DNA of 10,771 nt, taken from Lachnospiraceae bacterium (GTDB lineage Bacteria > Bacillota > Clostridia > Lachnospirales > Lachnospiraceae). Under the pieces are notes generated by a model. That model was not told the DNA's origin. It saw only the letters and a program-made list of their open reading frames with translations, and made no database searches. Positions 7,384 through 10,771 of the stretch are shown here, piece after piece (position 1 is the stretch's first letter; the number at the start of each line of letters is the position of its first letter). The position numbers were made by a program, and so were the translations under genes. Where the stretch lies: the NCBI GenBank assembly GCA_003520105.1, contig DOVL01000259.1, positions 1-10,771 of the forward strand. Reading direction: 5' to 3'.

Positions 7384-7411
7384 TATCTATGCAAAATAAA
7401 ACACCGGTCAA
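7384..7411 (-). promoter_or_regulatory. Possible promoter of the WYL regulator gene
   Basis: On the minus strand TTGACC (7411-7406) is followed after 16 bases by TAGATA (7389-7384). A transcript starting near 7377 would have a leader of about 55 bases that ends in the GGAGGA ribosome site. The -10 box is imperfect (4 of 6), so this is moderate evidence only. Confidence 0.45.
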
Positions 7412-7412
7412 T

Positions 7413-7455
7413 TATGAGTTTTCTTATATTCTCAACATAAAAAAATTTACTCATA
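7413..7455. repeat. Inverted repeat TATGAGT/ACTCATA upstream of the WYL gene
   Basis: TATGAGT at 7413-7419 and ACTCATA at 7449-7455 are perfect inverted copies 29 bases apart. The interior can add pairing (TTTCTTAT against ATAAAAAA). The element sits directly upstream of the -35 box of the candidate WYL promoter, a place where an activator or autorepressor site could lie. The region is AT-rich, so part of the pairing may be chance. Confidence 0.4.
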
Positions 7456-7538
7456 TCCACCTATAATTCTACTACAAACCGCCTGCCAAATAAATAGATT
7501 TTTACCCTTCCGAACCTCAAAAGTACATTTTTTTGTAC

Positions 7539-7579
7539 AAAATAAAAATGAGCGGATACTTCAAATATCCACTCATTTT
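7539..7579 (-). terminator. Rho-independent terminator of the small membrane protein gene
   Basis: On the minus strand AAAATGAG-T-GGATA pairs with TATCC-G-CTCATTTT, 13 pairs with one mismatch, around a 7-base loop. The T-rich run TTTTTATTTT follows. The hairpin starts about 22 bases after the stop codon at 7602, the expected place for the terminator of that gene. Confidence 0.85.
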
Positions 7580-7601
7580 CCTAATATAAATCTCAATCAG
7601 A

Positions 7602-8003
7602 TTACTTGTTAGCTTTCTCAGCTGCCTTAGCCTGGATCGAAGCTCTCTCAGCCTTGTCAGCCTCTTCCTTAGCTGCCTTGTATGCCAGCTTAGCCTCTTC
7701 CTTAGCCTGTCTCTCAGCTTCCTTCAGCTTCTTAAGTGCATCGCTCTCAATCTCACCGCTGTTTACCTTGGTTCTGTATTCCTCACGAAGCTCCTTCAGA
7801 TATCTTCTGTCGTAAACCATATCTACGATGAAGATTGGGAAATAGAAAGCAGCACCGACGAAAAGGAAAAGTCCCATACGGTCTGACATATAATCATCAA
7901 CATTATAGTCATTATCATTTATTCTGATCTTCCTGAAATCGATAGCAACGAAGATATTGATAATGATATAAAATATAGCTGCAACAAGTATTATCCACCA
8001 CAT
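7602..8003 (-). CDS. Small membrane protein with two helices and a charged coiled-coil tail, 133 aa; function unknown
   Basis: The ATG at 8003-8001 is preceded by AGGAGG (10 bases away); an upstream extension of the frame to 8129 would run through the promoter and is rejected. The product has two hydrophobic segments, about 1-22 (MWWIILVAAIFYIIINIFVAI) and 43-63 (GLFLFVGAAFYFPIFIVDM). These are separated by a short acidic loop containing NDNDYNVDDY. The cytoplasmic-looking tail from about 66 to 133 is dominated by Ala, Lys, Glu and Arg (KEAERQAKEEAKLAYKAAKEE) and should form a helix or coiled coil. I do not recognise a family. The gene has its own promoter and terminator, so it appears to be a single-gene unit. 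It lies downstream of the ABC permease but is probably separately transcribed. Confidence 0.85.
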   Translation of the reverse strand: MWWIILVAAIFYIIINIFVAIDFRKIRINDNDYNVDDYMSDRMGLFLFVGAAFYFPIFIVDMVYDRRYLKELREEYRTKVNSGEIESDALKKLKEAERQAKEEAKLAYKAAKEEADKAERASIQAKAAEKANK

Positions 8004-8055
8004 AATCCTTATTCCTCCTGATATAAATATAATAATCCTATCACTAAATATGGGT

Positions 8056-8090
8056 GTTATCAGGTGGCTAAACTGCACCGCCCGAATAAC
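8056..8090. repeat. Possible hairpin in the leader of the small membrane protein gene
   Basis: GTTAT (8056-8060) and ATAAC (8086-8090) enclose GGTG (8063-8066) and CACC (8076-8079), so the leader RNA made from 8003's promoter could fold into a two-step hairpin. The internal loop is uneven (2 against 6 bases). It does not match a riboswitch class that I recognise. Confidence 0.3.
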
Positions 8091-8105
8091 AAATATACTA
8101 GAAAC

Positions 8106-8134
8106 AGTATAAAGTTTCGGACATTCCATGTCAA
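8106..8134 (-). promoter_or_regulatory. Promoter of the small membrane protein gene (TTGACA-17-TATACT)
   Basis: The minus strand has a perfect -35 TTGACA (8134-8129), a 17-base spacer and TATACT (8111-8106), a near-consensus sigma-A promoter. Transcription would start near 8099, leaving a leader of about 95 bases before the ATG at 8003. Confidence 0.8.
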
Positions 8135-8140
8135 CTTTAT
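8109..8140. repeat. Long inverted repeat overlapping the promoter (candidate operator)
   Basis: ATAAAGTT (8109-8116) is the perfect inverse of AACTTTAT (8133-8140). GACAT (8120-8124) is the perfect inverse of ATGTC (8128-8132), around a TCC centre; only a 3-base TCG offset breaks the symmetry. It contains the whole -35 box, the spacer and half of the -10 box. A protein bound here would block RNA polymerase. It could also act as a weak stop hairpin after the ABC permease gene, but it lacks a following T run on that strand. Confidence 0.55.
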
Positions 8141-8176
8141 TTATAAAAATCAGTCAGTTATCTTATTTGTCTCATG

Positions 8177-10573
8177 TTATTCTGTAATAAGGCTTTTTAC
8201 TTCAACTTTCTTGGTCTTGCCCGCCGCAATATATGCGAACAGGAAATAACAAAGTGCCACAGCCGCTATTGGAAGAAATATCGTGATAAACCTGTAATCG
8301 ATAACAAAGTTTACAATTCCCATGCTTCTCAGCATATATGACAGGAGTTTTTCGGATAAGGCAAGACTTAACGTAGTTCCGATTATGATCCCGAAGAAGG
8401 CAACTATAAGAAATCTTACTGCAAACTGCAGTCTGAGATTCCTTGAAGTAAATCCCAGCGCCTTATATATTCCTATATCAATCTTCTCCCTTACAAATGT
8501 CTTAGAGCATATCATCGACACAACAACTAGTGCAAAAATCACAGAGATAAAATATATAACAGCCTTGATTGAATATGCTATCATCGTTATCATTTGTTCT
8601 GTTGAACCGTCTCCCGAATAGACAGATATGATCACATCCCCCGGCAGCTCGGATTTTATCTTATCTTTGATTTCTTCCGCAACGCCCGGATCTGAAAGCT
8701 TATATCCCACACCTTGTACGATAAAATCATCTATAAAGAATGTTGCAGCATCGCTGTTCATTCCAAAGAATCTTCCTGCATCGGAAGCTGCTGCTGTAGC
8801 ATCTGTAATATATCCGGAAATAACACAGTTTTTCTTTCTTCCTCTATAGGATACTTCCAACACGTCACCGATATTATATCCCATATCCTCAGCGTATATC
8901 TGACTCACAACAATTTCGTTGTCATAGAGAGGTGCACGTCCTTTGGTAACGGTAAATACCTCTTCATCCTCAGCCATTCGACAGGACAGCTTTTCACCGT
9001 TTAACACCATATATGTACTCTCAAAGCCATATCGTTCTTCAATATCGGTATACTGTCTGATGATATTTTCGATACTTTCAAACTGACGCCTCACATACTC
9101 TGTATTTTCCGGACTATATTCTTCCGTGTCCAGATATACGGTAATATCCTCAGAAATCGCGCCCATGGCTCTCAGAGCATTTTCCGATGATACCGCATCA
9201 GTCATGCCTGTCATTGTCATAAGGAAAAATACCAGAAGCGAAGCTATTAATATTGATGCCACATAACGTTTTCCCCCGGAACTAAACTGCCTGAAGGCAA
9301 GACTCGGAGAAAGTGCTCTTCCCTTTATAGGAAGCGTCATTCTGCTCTCGAAGAAAACTTCGCATCTTCCGCCTGATATGGCTCTTATAGGCGATATGGT
9401 TCCTACCTTTTGGGATATGAGCATTATATAAAGTGCAGAAATAATAAGCATTCCCAGAAGGATCAGAAGACTCTCACCAATTGCAACGCCTCCAACTATC
9501 TTGATACCTACGATTGGTTCAAATACTCGCGGAAGATATATTACAACCGGTACAGATAATATAAAGCCTATAACTGTTCCAATTATTTCCGCCAGCATAT
9601 ACTGTCCGAGAAATACCAGTTTCAGCCTGTGATTGTCAAAGCCCTGAGCCTTAAGAATACCAAGATCAGTATAATTCATTTCTATACTTGATGAAATGCT
9701 GTTTGACATTACCACAAAAACTATAACCGCCAGGATAATTACAAACGCCAGAAAAATATTCAGAATTATATCCGGCATAAGACCGTGATAACGAAGGCTG
9801 TCAGATCTGGTCAGAATTCCGGATGCATAGCTTTCTATATCCGAGGATTTGTTGAGTTCCTGAGCAAATCTGTTATCTGTAAGCTTACAGTCATCAGCTT
9901 TTGTAATATAGACTATTTCATATAGATCAGCACTGAGGCTCGGATCCGCAGCTATAGCCTTCCTTCTGTTTTCAGCAATCTCCTCAAAATCCTCACGACT
10001 TATAAAAGGCACCTTCAGTGGCATAAAGGAGCTTCCGCAAGCCGGTTCTTCCACAAACCCCTTTATTGTAAATTCATAGGCTTCTCCTTCAAAATATGCC
10101 GTCATTTTATCTCCGATCATCAGATCATCATAATCCTTTAATGCTCTCGGAAGATAAACCTCGCCCATGGATAATTCAGGTACATCTGTATCGAGACCTG
10201 TCATATCATCATTCCAGACAGAATCAACCGTTTCATTCTGAGCCACAAGCCTGATACTGAATGATATTTTTTTACCGTTTGAATAAGTACATTTATTTGG
10301 ACAAAGTGCATCAACAACACTCACTTCTCCTACTAAAGGATCATTCCTTAGGTCCTCTACCATTTCATCTGTCAGAAATTCGCTTCGGATATTCAGAGTT
10401 ATATTTGCATCATACTTACGGTCATATGCACTTTCGATGGAATTAGGAAAATTCCTTTTCAGACTTACTATAACCGATACAGAAAGGGCTATGATCATCA
10501 TTAGTATCATAATTCCCTTAAAGGAACCCTTTTTATAACGGATATTTGATCTGATAAGCTTAACAATATCCAT
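8177..10573 (-). CDS. FtsX-family ABC transporter permease with eight transmembrane helices, 798 aa
   Basis: Predicted helices lie at about 20-38, 267-290, 326-347, 367-387, 437-457, 667-690, 719-740 and 763-783. This is the 1+3+1+3 layout of two fused FtsX/MacB-type units. Each unit has a large extracellular domain after its first helix (about 39-266 and 458-666). FtsX signatures follow the second helix of each unit: EMNYTDLGILKAQGFDNHRLKLVF (in part, from 298) and EKIDIGIYKALGFTSRNL (from 696), the coupling sites for the ATPase. Proteins of this type do not form a classic substrate channel; they work on lipoproteins, peptides or envelope targets from outside. The substrate is not readable here. 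The ATG at 10573 has AGGGGG 6 bases upstream and starts 10 bases after the ATPase stop, so the two genes form one operon. No clear terminator follows the stop at 8177. Confidence 0.93.
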   Translation of the reverse strand: MDIVKLIRSNIRYKKGSFKGIMILMMIIALSVSVIVSLKRNFPNSIESAYDRKYDANITLNIRSEFLTDEMVEDLRNDPLVGEVSVVDALCPNKCTYSNGKKISFSIRLVAQNETVDSVWNDDMTGLDTDVPELSMGEVYLPRALKDYDDLMIGDKMTAYFEGEAYEFTIKGFVEEPACGSSFMPLKVPFISREDFEEIAENRRKAIAADPSLSADLYEIVYITKADDCKLTDNRFAQELNKSSDIESYASGILTRSDSLRYHGLMPDIILNIFLAFVIILAVIVFVVMSNSISSSIEMNYTDLGILKAQGFDNHRLKLVFLGQYMLAEIIGTVIGFILSVPVVIYLPRVFEPIVGIKIVGGVAIGESLLILLGMLIISALYIMLISQKVGTISPIRAISGGRCEVFFESRMTLPIKGRALSPSLAFRQFSSGGKRYVASILIASLLVFFLMTMTGMTDAVSSENALRAMGAISEDITVYLDTEEYSPENTEYVRRQFESIENIIRQYTDIEERYGFESTYMVLNGEKLSCRMAEDEEVFTVTKGRAPLYDNEIVVSQIYAEDMGYNIGDVLEVSYRGRKKNCVISGYITDATAAASDAGRFFGMNSDAATFFIDDFIVQGVGYKLSDPGVAEEIKDKIKSELPGDVIISVYSGDGSTEQMITMIAYSIKAVIYFISVIFALVVVSMICSKTFVREKIDIGIYKALGFTSRNLRLQFAVRFLIVAFFGIIIGTTLSLALSEKLLSYMLRSMGIVNFVIDYRFITIFLPIAAVALCYFLFAYIAAGKTKKVEVKSLITE

Positions 10574-10583
10574 AGCGCGCCCC

Positions 10584-10771
10584 CTACCATGACATGGAAG
10601 AAAGCCATGCGTTCACCTGAGCTTCGCGGCTCTTCTCATCTTCTGATTTATACGGAGGAAGTGTTATATCACTTATTATCTTTCCGTCTTCGATATAAAG
10701 AATTCTTGTTGCTCTCAGAGCTGCACGCATATCATGAGTAACCATGAGAATACTTTGTCCTTCACGATTAC
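10584..10771 (-). CDS. ABC transporter ATP-binding protein, C-terminal 61 codons (cut by window edge)
   Basis: The minus strand reads in frame NREGQSILMVTHDMRAALR, then ATRILYIEDGKIISDI, and ends NAWLSSMSW with a TAG at 10586-10584. The H-loop histidine of the ATPase is in MVTHD, and IEDGKI is the usual strand-turn near the end of MacB/LolD-type ATPases. Walker A, the signature motif and Walker B lie beyond the right edge. It would power the permease encoded 10 bases downstream. Confidence 0.92.
   Translation of the reverse strand, partial: NREGQSILMVTHDMRAALRATRILYIEDGKIISDITLPPYKSEDEKSREAQVNAWLSSMSW

Noticed and set aside
7523..7538. Small hairpin GTACA/TGTAC with a T-rich loop
   Set aside because: Five base pairs in an AT-rich spacer next to the real terminator at 7539-7579; no independent role is supported.
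8004..8129. Upstream extension of the small membrane protein to an ATG at 8129
   Set aside because: The extension crosses the -10 box and the expected transcription start and has no ribosome site. The ATG at 8003 has AGGAGG in front and starts a typical membrane segment.
1..10771. A CRISPR repeat-spacer array inside the window
   Set aside because: No regularly spaced direct repeats were seen. Only the single degenerate repeat-like element at 4503-4541 is present; the array is presumably beyond cas1 to the left.

Overview
The window looks like a piece of an AT-rich Firmicutes chromosome. The best guess is a Clostridia/Lachnospiraceae-type gut or rumen bacterium. This rests on a II-A-style Cas9 with a Cas1 of the same type, strong Gram-positive Shine-Dalgarno sites (GGAGG), and clostridial-looking WYL, RmuC and FtsX-type ABC genes. 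No species is claimed. All protein genes lie on the minus strand. One RNA gene, the tracrRNA, lies on the plus strand.

Left part (1-4613): the start of a type II (probably II-A) CRISPR-Cas locus. In transcription order there is a complete cas9 (all RuvC and HNH catalytic residues present), then the first 85 codons of cas1, which starts inside the cas9 stop region (ATGA overlap) and runs off the left edge. cas2, csn2 and the repeat-spacer array are not visible and presumably lie further left. Divergent from cas9, in the 170-base gap before rmuC, is a tracrRNA gene. It has a near-consensus promoter, an anti-repeat inside a 39-base degenerate CRISPR-repeat-like element, nexus and middle hairpins, and a GAAA-loop terminator with a run of eight T. 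Cas1 with its partners would acquire spacers. The tracrRNA would pair with pre-crRNA, allow its processing and load Cas9 for DNA cleavage.

Middle part (4621-7323): rmuC, a membrane-anchored coiled-coil protein with an RmuC nuclease-like domain, preceded by a GTG-started WYL-domain transcription regulator. No terminator separates the two, so they may be co-transcribed. rmuC converges with the tracrRNA, with only about 7 bases between the two ends.

Right part (7324-10771): a 278-base intergenic stretch with a terminator, a likely WYL promoter and an inverted repeat; a small two-helix membrane protein of unknown function with its own near-consensus promoter lying within a long inverted repeat; an 8-helix FtsX-family ABC exporter permease; and the C-terminal end of its partner ATPase at the right edge.

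The coding content belongs to known families. The points most worth checking are the tracrRNA/anti-repeat architecture and the crRNA repeat it predicts, the unusual C-terminal PAM-reading segment of this Cas9, and the palindromic promoter of the small membrane gene. I found no wholly new system that the sequence itself can support.
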